A program made the translations under genes and the position numbers. Source: Pseudomonas sp. N40(2020) (lineage in GTDB: Bacteria > Pseudomonadota > Gammaproteobacteria > Pseudomonadales > Pseudomonadaceae). Taken from it: 64,000 nt of DNA. The DNA is taken from assembly GCF_014472415.1 (NCBI RefSeq), contig NZ_JACSZV010000018.1, forward strand, positions 48,605 through 112,604, in the 5' to 3' direction. Under the pieces are notes generated by a model. It was not told the DNA's origin. It saw only the letters and a list, made by a program, of their open reading frames with translations, and did no database searches. Of the stretch, positions 43,253-51,929 are shown piece after piece (positions within the stretch are counted from its first letter, which is position 1; the number at the start of each line of letters is the position of its first letter).

Positions 43253-44659
43253 ATGCCGGCGTGGCGCACTATCAGTTTGTGGATGGATCAACTCGATGAG
43301 CCGCTGATCGCGCGGCCGGAGCTTGAACGGGATCTGGACGTCGACGTGGCGATCATCGGCGCCGGTTACACCGGGCTGTGGACGGCGTACTACCTGAAGA
43401 AACAGGCCCCGGACCTGGACATCGCGATCATTGAGGCGCAAACCGCCGGGTTCGGCGCGTCCGGCCGTAACGGCGGTTGGCTGATGGGCAATCTGCTCGG
43501 TGAAGATCGTCTGCTGGCCGGGTTGTCGCCAGAGCAGCGTCGCGCCTCGTTCGATCTGCTGCACAGCATCCCCGATGAAGTGGAAGTTGTCCTCGAACGC
43601 GAAGGCATTGACTGCGATTACCGCAAGGGCGGCGTTTTGTACTGCGCCGCGCGTTACCCGGAGCAGGAAGCCAGTCTGCGTGAATACCTCGCCAGCCTGC
43701 ACGCCCAAGGCCTGACCGACAACGACTACCGCTGGCTCAGCCCCGAGCAACTGGCGCAGCAGATCCGCATCGCCAAACCGTACGGCGGCATTTATGCGCC
43801 ACACGTGGCGACCATCCACCCAGCCAAACTGGTTCGAGGCCTTGCGCGCACCGTGCAGAACATGGGCGTGAAAATTTACGAAAACAGCCCTGTCACGCGC
43901 TGGCAGTCGGGTAGCGTGCGCACGGCAAAGGCCAGTGTGCGCAGTCGCTGGATCGTGCCGGCAGTTGAAGGGTATGCGGTGACATTACCGCCGCTGGGGC
44001 GCTATCAGTTGCCGGTGCAAAGCCTGATCGTCGCCACCGAGCCGTTGTCCGCCGCGACCTGGGACGAGATCGGCCTCAGTCGCGGCCAGGCCTTCAGCGA
44101 GTTCAGTCGCCAGGTGACGTATGGCCAGCGCAGTGCCGACAACCGTTTGATCTTCGGCGCCCGTGGCGGCTATCAGTTTGCAGGCAAGCTGCGCCACAAC
44201 TTTGACCTGACCCGCGATGAGGTCGAACTGCGTCGCTACTTGTTCGGTGAACTGTTCCCGCAACTGAAAAACGTACAGATCACCCACGCCTGGGGCGGCA
44301 ATCTGGGCATGTCCCGGCATTTCAAACCGCACATGCTCTGCGATCGGGCCAACGGCATTGCGCTGTCCGGCGGCTATGGCGGGGAGGGCGTTGGTGCCAG
44401 CAATCTCGGTGGCCGCACTCTCGCGGATCTGATTCTGGAACGCGACACAGAACTGGTTAAACAGCCGTGGGTGCTGCCGGATGGCGGAATTCACGCGCTA
44501 CGTGCGTGGGAGCCGGAGCCGTGCCGCTGGCTCGGCTACAACGCGATCATCAAAAGCTTCGTCCACGAAGACCAGACCCTGGCCAACCCGGCGACCGCGC
44601 CATGGCGGCGCAAGCTCGCCAGTCAGGTGGCCGGTTTCATGGAAGGTTTCATGCACTGA
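43253..44659 (+). CDS. FAD-dependent amine/amino acid oxidoreductase (DAO fold)
   Basis: 468 residues from the ATG at 43253 with GGAG seven bases upstream; an earlier in-frame GTG is unlikely. The dinucleotide-binding fold is VAIIGAGYTGLWTAYYLKK, followed by FGASGRNGGW, the second FAD motif typical of the PuuB/glycine oxidase group. The C-terminal part has ITHAWGGNLGMS and LSGGYGGEGVGASNLGG. The enzyme would oxidise a primary or secondary amine such as gamma-glutamyl-putrescine. It is followed by a cupin and a polyamine-binding protein in one direction, supporting polyamine catabolism. Confidence 0.85.
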   Translation: MPAWRTISLWMDQLDEPLIARPELERDLDVDVAIIGAGYTGLWTAYYLKKQAPDLDIAIIEAQTAGFGASGRNGGWLMGNLLGEDRLLAGLSPEQRRASFDLLHSIPDEVEVVLEREGIDCDYRKGGVLYCAARYPEQEASLREYLASLHAQGLTDNDYRWLSPEQLAQQIRIAKPYGGIYAPHVATIHPAKLVRGLARTVQNMGVKIYENSPVTRWQSGSVRTAKASVRSRWIVPAVEGYAVTLPPLGRYQLPVQSLIVATEPLSAATWDEIGLSRGQAFSEFSRQVTYGQRSADNRLIFGARGGYQFAGKLRHNFDLTRDEVELRRYLFGELFPQLKNVQITHAWGGNLGMSRHFKPHMLCDRANGIALSGGYGGEGVGASNLGGRTLADLILERDTELVKQPWVLPDGGIHALRAWEPEPCRWLGYNAIIKSFVHEDQTLANPATAPWRRKLASQVAGFMEGFMH

Positions 44660-44713
44660 GCGTCAACGCAATCCAAAAAAAGCCACCAAGAAAGCCCCAA
44701 GACAGGTAACGCC

Positions 44714-45058
44714 ATGAGCATCACCCAGTTCAAAAACACCGCCACGCTCCAACTGGAAGAATCCAATCCGGTGGCCGTACCGCTCGGCGAACCGATCGCC
44801 ATTGCCTCGACCACCAGCGTCGAGCGTGAAGACGGCGTCGAAACCGGCGTCTGGGAGTGCACGCCCGGGCGTTGGCGCCGGCAGATTACCGCTCAGGAGT
44901 TCTGCCACTTCATCTCCGGGCGCTGCACGTTCACCCCGGATGACGGCGGCGAAACCCTGCATATACAAGGCGGCGATGCACTGATGTTGCCGGCCAACAC
45001 GCTCGGTATCTGGGATATCCACGAGACCGTGCGCAAGACCTACGTACTGATTTTCTGA
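44714..45058 (+). CDS. Small cupin protein (EutQ/DUF861-like)
   Basis: 114 residues, one cupin barrel. The typical segment is VWECTPGRWRRQITAQEFCH followed by GRCTFTPDDGGETLHIQGGD, with DALMLPANTLGIW at the second conserved motif. Proteins of this type often sit in amine or ureide catabolic operons; their role is frequently unknown. It is 54 bp downstream of the oxidoreductase and 55 bp upstream of the polyamine-binding protein, so it is part of the same operon. Metal ligands are incomplete compared with enzymatic cupins. Confidence 0.82.
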   Translation: MSITQFKNTATLQLEESNPVAVPLGEPIAIASTTSVEREDGVETGVWECTPGRWRRQITAQEFCHFISGRCTFTPDDGGETLHIQGGDALMLPANTLGIWDIHETVRKTYVLIF

Positions 45059-45113
45059 TTGTTTGATCCTTTGATTGCCTGCCAACAACAATAGCCTCTA
45101 CAGGAATCGACCC

Positions 45114-46199
45114 ATGATCCAGAAAACCCTCGCCCTGGCGCCGCTGCTGCTGGTCGCCTCCATCAGTCACGCCGCCGACACGGTCAAGGTCTACAACTGG
45201 TCCAGCTACATTGCGCCGGACACCACCAAGAATTTTCAGAAAGAAACCGGCATCGGCGTCACCTATGACGTGTACGACAGCAACGAAACTCTCGACGGCA
45301 AGTTGATGACCGGCAACTCAGGTTATGACGTGGTGTTCCCGTCCAACCACTTCATGGCCCGGCAGATTCAGGGTGGGGCGCTGAAGAAGCTCGACAAGAG
45401 CCAGTTACCGAACTGGAAGAATCTCAATCCGGTGCTGCTCAAGGCTTTGCAGACCAACGATCCGGGCAACGAGCACGGTTTTCCGTATCTGTGGGGTAGC
45501 ACCGGCATCGGTTACAACGTCGCCAAGATCAAAGCGGTGCTGGGCGACGACGCACCGGTGGATTCCTGGGATCTGATCTTCAAGCCCGAGTACATGGAAA
45601 AACTGCAGAAGTGCGGCGTAGCCATCCTCGACAATGGCCCGGAACTGCTCCCGGCCGCGCTCAACTACCTGGGCCTGCCGCACCACAGCAAGAATCCCGA
45701 GGACTACAAAAAGGCCGAGGCGCTCCTGATGAAGGTGCGGCCGTACGTGAGCTACTTCCATTCCTCGAAATACACCAGTGACCTGGCCAACGGCGATATC
45801 TGCGTGGCCGTCGGTTTCTCCGGCGACATCCTGCAAGCCGAGAGCCGCGCCAAAGAAGCGAAGAACGGTATCGAAATCGGCTACGCAATTCCCAAGGAAG
45901 GCGCGGCGATCTGGTTCGACATGGTCGCCATGCCCAACGACGCACCGGACGAGAAGGCCGGTTATGCGTTCATGAACTACCTGCTGCGCCCGGACGTGAT
46001 GGCGGACATCAGCAACTCCGTGCACTACGCCAATGGCAACGAACAATCCGACAGCCTTATCGACCCGGCCATCAAGAACGACACCAAGGTTTACCCGAGC
46101 CCGGAGATGATGGGCAAGCTGTTTGCGCTGGAGGCGATGCCGCTGAATATCGACCGGATTCGCACGCGGGTATGGAACAAAATCCGCACCGGTAGCTAA
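45114..46199 (+). CDS. Polyamine ABC transporter periplasmic binding protein (PotF/SpuD-like)
   Basis: 361 residues from the ATG at 45114, preceded by AGGA. The signal peptide ends ASISHA, and the mature protein starts ADTVKVYNWSSYIAPDT, the hallmark of the PotF/SpuD group. Other signatures are GYDVVFPSNHFMARQ, WGSTGIGYN and YAIPKEGAAIWFDM, which line the diamine site. It would bind putrescine, spermidine or a related polyamine in the periplasm. No permease or ATPase gene follows, so it must serve a transporter encoded elsewhere. It completes the regulator-oxidase-cupin group. Confidence 0.9.
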   Translation: MIQKTLALAPLLLVASISHAADTVKVYNWSSYIAPDTTKNFQKETGIGVTYDVYDSNETLDGKLMTGNSGYDVVFPSNHFMARQIQGGALKKLDKSQLPNWKNLNPVLLKALQTNDPGNEHGFPYLWGSTGIGYNVAKIKAVLGDDAPVDSWDLIFKPEYMEKLQKCGVAILDNGPELLPAALNYLGLPHHSKNPEDYKKAEALLMKVRPYVSYFHSSKYTSDLANGDICVAVGFSGDILQAESRAKEAKNGIEIGYAIPKEGAAIWFDMVAMPNDAPDEKAGYAFMNYLLRPDVMADISNSVHYANGNEQSDSLIDPAIKNDTKVYPSPEMMGKLFALEAMPLNIDRIRTRVWNKIRTGS

Positions 46200-46213
46200 C
46201 ACAACAAAAATCC

Positions 46214-46241
46214 TGTGGGAGCGAGCTTGCTCGCTCCCACA
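46214..46241. repeat. REP palindrome (single copy)
   Basis: Two 13-bp arms (TGTGGGAGCGAGC and its complement) meet around TT: a perfect palindrome of the Pseudomonas REP type, 15 bp after the polyamine-binding protein stop. It probably also acts as a transcript-end stabiliser. Confidence 0.85.
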
Positions 46242-46262
46242 ATGAGTTTTAAGTGGCTGTTA

Positions 46263-46276
46263 TTGATTGATATCAA
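46263..46276. promoter_or_regulatory. FNR/ANR-type box upstream of aprX
   Basis: TTGAT-TGAT-ATCAA matches the FNR/ANR consensus TTGAT-N4-ATCAA at every fixed position. It is 323 bp before the aprX ATG and 64 bp after the preceding gene. In Pseudomonas, ANR and DNR respond to low oxygen or nitric oxide. Confidence 0.5.
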
Positions 46277-46582
46277 TCCGCTGGCACGCACTAATAATGT
46301 GCAGAAAAGTGAGACGTATCCAACAAAAAGCAACTTACCCATATTTAATATTTAAATAGAAAATCGTCAGACAATTAGGCAATGCCCCGCCCTTTAAAAC
46401 ATTCTTTCGCCCCCCGCGCGCATTGTTTACGGGAGTTTCCCGGAACAGCCAGATTCGATCTCAAAAAAATCCTTTACGACAGATTTCGAATTGTGTCAGG
46501 TTTCTTACGCCTTCATTGGGCGAGTGATAGGACGATCTCGCCAGAGATTGTCGCTATCTGACAAAAACTGTTCCATTGCTAA

Positions 46583-46592
46583 ACAAGGAAGT
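46583..46592 (+). promoter_or_regulatory. RsmA/CsrA-type binding site over the aprX ribosome site
   Basis: ACAAGGAAGT is a perfect match to the RsmA consensus (A/U)CANGGANG(U/A), and its GGA is the ribosome site itself, seven to twelve bases before the ATG at 46599. Translational repression of the aprA-type protease gene by RsmA/RsmE under Gac control is known in fluorescent Pseudomonas. Confidence 0.7.
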
Positions 46593-46598
46593 GTGTTT

Positions 46599-48065
46599 AT
46601 GTCGAAAGTTAAATCGAATGCTATTGATACTGCCGAACAGGCTTTTCTGCTGTCCGCGGCGCCGCAACCTCTGGCCGCAGCCAGCTCGGCGTACAATCAG
46701 ATCAATAGCTTCAGCCATCAATATGATCGTGGCGGCAACCTCACGGTCAATGGCAAACCCTCCTTCTCCGTCGACCAGGCCGCAACCCAGTTGCTGCGCG
46801 ACGGCGCTGCCTACCAGGACAAGGACGGCAGCGGCAAGATTGAACTTACCTACACGTTCCTGACGTCGGCATCGTCCAGCACGATGAACAAGCACGGGAT
46901 CAGCGGGTTCAGTCAGTTCAGTGTTCAGCAACAAGCCCAGGCCAAGCTCGCCATGCAATCCTGGGCCGATGTGGCCAATGTCACCTTCACCGAAAAAGCC
47001 TCGGGCGGCGACGGCCACATGACCTTCGGTAACTACAGCGGTGGTCAGGATGGCGCTGCAGCGTTCGCTTATCTGCCAGGCACCGGCGCCGGCTACGACG
47101 GCACCTCGTGGTACCTGATCAACAGTGGCTACACGCAAAACAAAAATCCGGAGTTGAACAACTACGGTCGTCAGACTCTGACTCACGAGATCGGTCACAG
47201 CCTCGGTCTGGCCCACCCTGGCGACTACAACGCCGGCAATGGCAACCCGACTTACAACGACGCTTCCTACGGGCAAGACACCCGCGGCTACAGCGTCATG
47301 AGTTACTGGAGCGAGAGCAACACCAATCAGAACTTCAGCAAGGGCGGCGTAGAAGCCTATTCCTCCGGCCCGCTGATGGACGATATCGCTGCGATCCAGA
47401 AGCTTTACGGTGCCAACACCACCACCCGTACCGGTGACACCACCTACGGCTTCAACTCCAACACCGGTCGCGATTTCCTCAGCGCTTCGTCGTCGAGTGA
47501 CAAAGTGGTGTTCTCGGTGTGGGATGCGGGCGGCAAGGACACTCTGGACTTCTCGGGTTTCACCCAGAACCAGAAGATCAACCTCAATGACGCTTCGTTC
47601 TCCGACGTGGGCGGCCTGGTGGGCAACGTGTCCATCGCCAAGGGCGCGATCATCGAGAACGCCATCGGCGGTTCGGGCAACGATCTGCTGATCGGCAACA
47701 GCGTGGCCAACGAGCTCAAGGGCGGTGCCGGCAACGACATCCTCTGGGGCGCTGGCGGTGCCGACAAGCTGTTGGGCGGCGCCGGTTCGGACACGTTTGT
47801 GTTCGCGGCCAGCTCGGACTCCAAGCCGGGTGCGATCGATCAGATCCTCGATTTTGTCAGCGGTCTCGACAAATTCGACCTGACCGGTATCACCAAAGGC
47901 GCCGGCCTGCACTTCGTCAGTGCCTTCACCGGCGCGATGGGCGATGCAGTTCTGACTTCGTCGGGCGGCAACAGCCTGCTCTCGGTGGATTTCTCCGGGC
48001 ACGGCGTCGCCGACTTCCAGGTCAGCACCGTTGGCCAGGCAATAACCAGCGACATCGCGGCTTGA
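46599..48065 (+). CDS. aprX: Serralysin-family extracellular alkaline metalloprotease
   Basis: 488 residues from the ATG at 46599 with AAGGA upstream; 36 extra codons upstream in frame are leader sequence. A short propeptide is followed by the serralysin catalytic domain: [16 protein letters not shown] (zinc His at 196 and next two) and the Met-turn YSVMSYW. The C-terminal half has calcium-binding GGxGxD repeats ([33 protein letters not shown]). There is no signal peptide; the C-terminus is the type I secretion signal. The enzyme degrades casein and other proteins outside the cell and is the main heat-stable protease of milk-spoiling strains. Followed by its inhibitor and exporter genes. Confidence 0.96.
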   Translation: MSKVKSNAIDTAEQAFLLSAAPQPLAAASSAYNQINSFSHQYDRGGNLTVNGKPSFSVDQAATQLLRDGAAYQDKDGSGKIELTYTFLTSASSSTMNKHGISGFSQFSVQQQAQAKLAMQSWADVANVTFTEKASGGDGHMTFGNYSGGQDGAAAFAYLPGTGAGYDGTSWYLINSGYTQNKNPELNNYGRQTLTHEIGHSLGLAHPGDYNAGNGNPTYNDASYGQDTRGYSVMSYWSESNTNQNFSKGGVEAYSSGPLMDDIAAIQKLYGANTTTRTGDTTYGFNSNTGRDFLSASSSSDKVVFSVWDAGGKDTLDFSGFTQNQKINLNDASFSDVGGLVGNVSIAKGAIIENAIGGSGNDLLIGNSVANELKGGAGNDILWGAGGADKLLGGAGSDTFVFAASSDSKPGAIDQILDFVSGLDKFDLTGITKGAGLHFVSAFTGAMGDAVLTSSGGNSLLSVDFSGHGVADFQVSTVGQAITSDIAA

Positions 48066-48079
48066 TGTGAAACAGGAGA

Positions 48080-48101
48080 GCGGCGCGTGATGCGCCGCTT
48101 T
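48080..48101 (+). terminator. Hairpin between aprX and inh
   Basis: GCGGCGC (48080-48086) pairs with GCGCCGC (48092-48098), followed by TTTCTC, 15 bp after the aprX stop. It is probably a partial terminator giving more aprX than exporter message. Confidence 0.7.
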
Positions 48102-48157
48102 CTCGCTTGCATCGTCCTGCCCGGTAGGCAAGGCTAGGCATCGGAGTGAAATGTCCT

Positions 48158-48586
48158 ATGAGTCGAAACGCTTTTACCTACAAGACGCTGGCGTGGCTGA
48201 TGGCAACGCTGATTATGATTTCTGGAGAAACAAGCATGGCAAGCAGCCTGAGACTCGAAGAACCCTCGGTATTCGCCGGTCAGTGGCAGGCGACCTTGTC
48301 GGCTCGGGGCGACTCCCCCGAAGCGCAAAAACTGCAAGACAAGCCTTCGAATACCTGCCTTGTGGAACTGGCTTCAAACAAGACGCTGGGCAAGGGCGCC
48401 GACTGCCTGGGTGCATGGCTTGAGGAAGTGCCGATCGGTTGGTTTCCGGATCCTGACGGTTTGTCGATTACCGGCAAGGAGGGCTCAAGAATTCAGTTCT
48501 TCAGCCGACAACGTGATGGGCTTTATCTGACGACTTTGAAATCAGGTCTGGTCATTACACTTCAGCGCACTGCGCAATCGTCGTGA
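48158..48586 (+). CDS. inh: Periplasmic inhibitor of the alkaline protease
   Basis: 142 residues from the ATG at 48158 (MSRNAFTYKTLAWLMATLIM); an upstream GTG is unlikely. The signal peptide ends around SGETSMA, and the mature protein starts SSLRLEEPSVFAGQW. It shows the Inh/AprI lipocalin-like barrel with two Cys (NTCLVEL and GADCLGAW) that form the disulfide. The mature N-terminal residues plug the active site of serralysins; the protein protects the periplasm from prematurely active AprX. Located between the protease and its exporter, as in other Pseudomonas. Confidence 0.92.
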   Translation: MSRNAFTYKTLAWLMATLIMISGETSMASSLRLEEPSVFAGQWQATLSARGDSPEAQKLQDKPSNTCLVELASNKTLGKGADCLGAWLEEVPIGWFPDPDGLSITGKEGSRIQFFSRQRDGLYLTTLKSGLVITLQRTAQSS

Positions 48587-48618
48587 TGATCAACTAGCTG
48601 ACAAAGTTTTAATATAAG

Positions 48619-48650
48619 GCCCTGCTGCGTGGTTATAAGCAGGCTCTTTT
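48619..48650 (+). terminator. Imperfect hairpin with T-run between inh and aprD
   Basis: GCCCTGCT (48619-48626) pairs with AGCAGGC (48638-48644) with one bulged C, followed by TCTTTT. It is a possible second attenuation point before the exporter genes. Confidence 0.5.
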
Positions 48651-48790
48651 ATGGCAACTGCACCGTAATAAATAACGGAAGTTGTTATGAAAGTGTAAGC
48701 GGCCACCTGAAAAGCAAGTTCCGGCATCGCGCGGATAACTAATTCAAGTCTCGCCCAGAATTGGCGAGAGATATTGACCAGGAAGAATCA

Positions 48791-50569
48791 ATGAAGATGG
48801 CGAAGGCCCCAGCCACCGCTCCCTTATTCAAGGCATTGGGTGACTATAAAAGCATTCTGATCAGCGTCGGCTGCTTTACCGCACTGATTAACGTGCTGAT
48901 GCTGGTGCCCTCCATCTATATGCTCCAGGTCTATGACCGGGTGTTGTCGTCGCAGAACGAAACCACTCTGGTGATGCTGTCGCTGATGGTCGTCGGTTTC
49001 TTCGCTTTCATCGGCCTGCTGGAAGTGGTGCGAAGCTTTATCGTGATCCGTATCGGCAGCCAATTGGAGCGCCGTTTCAACCTGCGGGTCTATCAGGCGG
49101 CGTTCGAACGCAACCTGTTCAAGGGCGAAGGCAACGCCGGCCAGTCGCTGGGCGACCTGACTCACATTCGCCAATTCGTCACCGGGCCTGCGTTGTTCGC
49201 GTTTTTCGATGCGCCGTGGTTCCCGGTGTACCTGTTTGTGATTTACCTGTTCAACGTCTGGCTCGGTGTGCTCGCCACTGCGGGTGCGCTGCTGCTGATC
49301 GCATTGGCCTGCCTCAACGAATACATGACCAAAAAGCCGCTGGGCGAAGCCGCCGGTTTTTCGCAGAAGTCCAGCCAGTTGGCCACCAGTCACCTTCACA
49401 ACGCCGAGACCATTCAGGCGATGGGCATGCTCGGTTCGCTGCGCAAACGCTGGTTCCAGGTGCATTCGCGCTTTCTCGGTCTGCAGAATCAGGCCAGCGA
49501 CACCGGCGCCGTGATCAGTTCTCTGAGTAAAACCTTGCGTTTATGCCTGCAATCGCTGGTGCTTGGATTGGGCGCGTTGTTGGTCATCAAGGGCGACATG
49601 ACTGCCGGGATGATGATCGCAGGTTCGATCCTGATGGGCCGCGTGCTGAGTCCGATCGACCAATTGATTGCCGTGTGGAAACAGTGGAGCGGGGCGAAGC
49701 TGGCTTACCGGCGTCTCGACGCGTTGTTGCAAGCCTTCCCGCCAAGCGATGACGCGATGGCGCTGCCGGCGCCGAAAGGCCAGATTACCTTCGAGCAAGT
49801 CAGCGCCGGCCCGCCGGGGCAGCGTGCCGCGACGTTGCATATGGTCAACTTCAACCTTGGCGCTGGTGAAGTGCTGGGTGTACTGGGTGCGTCCGGCTCC
49901 GGCAAGTCGACGCTGGCCCGTGTACTGGTCGGCGTGTGGCCGACACTGGGTGGCACGGTGCGACTGGACGGCGCGGATATCCATCGCTGGAATCGCGACC
50001 AACTCGGTCCGTACATTGGCTACTTGCCGCAAGACATCGAACTGTTCAGCGGCAGCATTGCTGAGAACATTGCGCGTTTCAGCGAGGCCGATGCGCAGAA
50101 AGTCGTGGCCGCTGCGCAACAGGCGGGTGTCCACGAAATGATCCTGCGCCTGCCGCAAGGCTACGACACGCAACTGGGTGAGGACGGCAGCGGCCTGTCC
50201 GGCGGTCAGAAGCAGCGCGTGGCACTGGCTCGCGCCATGTACGGCACGCCAAGTCTGGTGGTGCTGGATGAACCCAACTCCAACCTCGACACCGTCGGTG
50301 AAGCGGCATTGGCCAGCGCCATCGCCCAGCTCAAGGCCCAAGGCACCACCGTGGTTTTGGTGGCGCATCGTTCTTCGGTGCTGGCCCAGGCCGACAAGCT
50401 GCTGGTGCTCAACGACGGGCGTTTGCAAGCCTTTGGCGCCAGTCAGGACGTGCTCAAGGCGCTGTCTGGCGCCGCCAATGAACAACCTCGCGAGAAAACT
50501 GCGCAAGCACCGGGCGGGCTCAGCATGAGTCGGCAGTACCAGCCCACGACAAGGAATTCGGGTGTATGA
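48791..50569 (+). CDS. aprD: Type I secretion ABC transporter (ATPase/permease)
   Basis: 592 residues from the ATG at 48791, with AGGAAG six bases upstream. The N-terminal membrane domain (about 20-290) begins YKSILISVGCFTALINVLML; the C-terminal ATPase has GASGSGKST (Walker A), LSGGQKQR (signature) and LVVLDEPNSNLD (Walker B). No C39 peptidase domain is present, as expected for the PrtD/AprD class. With AprE and AprF it moves AprX and the RTX lipases from cytoplasm to outside in one step. The aprE start overlaps its stop (ATGA). Confidence 0.95.
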   Translation: MKMAKAPATAPLFKALGDYKSILISVGCFTALINVLMLVPSIYMLQVYDRVLSSQNETTLVMLSLMVVGFFAFIGLLEVVRSFIVIRIGSQLERRFNLRVYQAAFERNLFKGEGNAGQSLGDLTHIRQFVTGPALFAFFDAPWFPVYLFVIYLFNVWLGVLATAGALLLIALACLNEYMTKKPLGEAAGFSQKSSQLATSHLHNAETIQAMGMLGSLRKRWFQVHSRFLGLQNQASDTGAVISSLSKTLRLCLQSLVLGLGALLVIKGDMTAGMMIAGSILMGRVLSPIDQLIAVWKQWSGAKLAYRRLDALLQAFPPSDDAMALPAPKGQITFEQVSAGPPGQRAATLHMVNFNLGAGEVLGVLGASGSGKSTLARVLVGVWPTLGGTVRLDGADIHRWNRDQLGPYIGYLPQDIELFSGSIAENIARFSEADAQKVVAAAQQAGVHEMILRLPQGYDTQLGEDGSGLSGGQKQRVALARAMYGTPSLVVLDEPNSNLDTVGEAALASAIAQLKAQGTTVVLVAHRSSVLAQADKLLVLNDGRLQAFGASQDVLKALSGAANEQPREKTAQAPGGLSMSRQYQPTTRNSGV

Positions 50570-51915
50570 GCAGCGTCAGCATGAACACTGAAAACGAAGC
50601 GAGCATGGAACACGCGTACATCACCGAACGCCCGGAACGCGATGCGAAGTTCTTCGCGCGTATGGGCTGGATTCTGGCGATTGTCGGCGCCGGCAGTTTC
50701 TTCACCTGGGCGGCTCTGGCGCCGCTGGATCAGGGTATTCCGGTGCAGGGTACCGTGGTGGTCTCGGGCAAACGTAAAGCGGTGCAGTCGATGAGCAGCG
50801 GCGTGGTCAGCCGGATTCTGGTGCGCGAAGGCGAAATCGTGAAACAGGGGCAACCGCTGTTTCGCCTCGACCAGACGCAAGTCGCCGCCGATGTGCAATC
50901 GCTTCAAGCGCAATACCGCATGGCCTGGGCCAGTCTGGCGCGCTGGCAGGCCGAGCGTGACAACCTCAAGCAAGTGACCTTTCCGGCCGAGTTGAGCAAT
51001 GACCCGGACCCGCGTCTGGCGTTGGTCCTTGAAGGTCAGCGTCAGTTGTTCAGCAGCCGCCGCGAAGCGTTCTATCGCGAACAGGCCGGATTGCGCGCCA
51101 GTATCGAAGGCGCCACCGCGCAACTGGCCGGCATGCGCCGGGCGCGCACTGACCTCAATGCCCAGGCGGACTCGCTGCAACAACAATTGAGCAACCTGCA
51201 ACCACTGGCCGACAACGGCTACATCCCGCGCAACCGCTTGATGGAATATCAGCGCCAACTGTCGCAAGTGCAGCAGCAACTGGCGGAAAACACCGGTGAA
51301 AGCGGTCGCGTGGAGCAGGGCATCCTCGAATCGCGCCTGAAACTGCAACAGCACAGCGAGGAATATCAGAAGGAAGTCCGCACGCAACTGGCCGACGCGC
51401 AGTTGAAAAGCGTCACCCTGTCCGAACAATTGACCTCCGCCGGTTTCGATCTGCAACACAGCGAAATCGTCGCCACGGCGGATGGCGTGGCGGTCAATCT
51501 GGGCGTACATACCGAAGGCGCGGTGGTGCGTCAGGGCGAGACCCTGCTGGAGATCGTTCCGCAAGGCACCACCCTGGAAGTGGAAGGACATTTGCCGATC
51601 AACCTGATCGACAAGGTTGGCACGCACCTGCCGGTGGACATCCTGTTTACCGCGTTCAACCAGAGTAAAACCCCGCGTGTACCCGGTGAAGTCAGCCTGA
51701 TTTCCGCCGACCAGATGGTCGATGAGAAAACCGGCGTGCCGTACTACGTGTTGCGCAGCAGCGTCAGCGATCAGGCCATGGAAAAGCTCAATGGTCTGGT
51801 GATCAAGCCCGGCATGCCGGCAGAAATGTTTGTGCGCACCGGTGAACGTTCACTCCTCAACTATCTGTTCAAACCGCTGCTCGACCGGGCCGGCTCTGCG
51901 TTGACCGAAGAATAA
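50566..51915 (+). CDS. aprE: Type I secretion membrane fusion protein
   Basis: 449 residues, HlyD/PrtE family. A single membrane anchor at about 27-47 (MGWILAIVGAGSFFTWAALA) is followed by a barrel-sandwich start (GTVVVSGKRKAVQSMSSGVV) and a long periplasmic coiled coil (about 95-290). The second lipoyl half is IVATADGVAVNLGVHTEG, and the C-terminus has the usual VIKPGMPAEMFVRTGERS. It connects AprD to AprF. Overlaps aprD by four bases; the aprF start is within 15 bases of its end. Confidence 0.95.
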   Translation: MSSVSMNTENEASMEHAYITERPERDAKFFARMGWILAIVGAGSFFTWAALAPLDQGIPVQGTVVVSGKRKAVQSMSSGVVSRILVREGEIVKQGQPLFRLDQTQVAADVQSLQAQYRMAWASLARWQAERDNLKQVTFPAELSNDPDPRLALVLEGQRQLFSSRREAFYREQAGLRASIEGATAQLAGMRRARTDLNAQADSLQQQLSNLQPLADNGYIPRNRLMEYQRQLSQVQQQLAENTGESGRVEQGILESRLKLQQHSEEYQKEVRTQLADAQLKSVTLSEQLTSAGFDLQHSEIVATADGVAVNLGVHTEGAVVRQGETLLEIVPQGTTLEVEGHLPINLIDKVGTHLPVDILFTAFNQSKTPRVPGEVSLISADQMVDEKTGVPYYVLRSSVSDQAMEKLNGLVIKPGMPAEMFVRTGERSLLNYLFKPLLDRAGSALTEE

Positions 51916-51929
51916 GGATGTCCGGCTGT

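Larger units (their letters stand above)
46200..46598. other. 399-bp region upstream of aprX
   Basis: This gap contains a REP palindrome (46214-46241), an FNR/ANR-type box (46263-46276), a long AT-rich stretch and the aprX leader with an RsmA-type site over the ribosome binding site. No ORF of its own is supported. Confidence 0.6.

Noticed and set aside
46554..48131. A 525-codon open frame antisense to aprX, and similar frames antisense to both lipases (e.g. 59483-61129)
   Set aside because: RTX repeats with GGC/GAC codons leave open antisense frames. The sense proteins are well supported.
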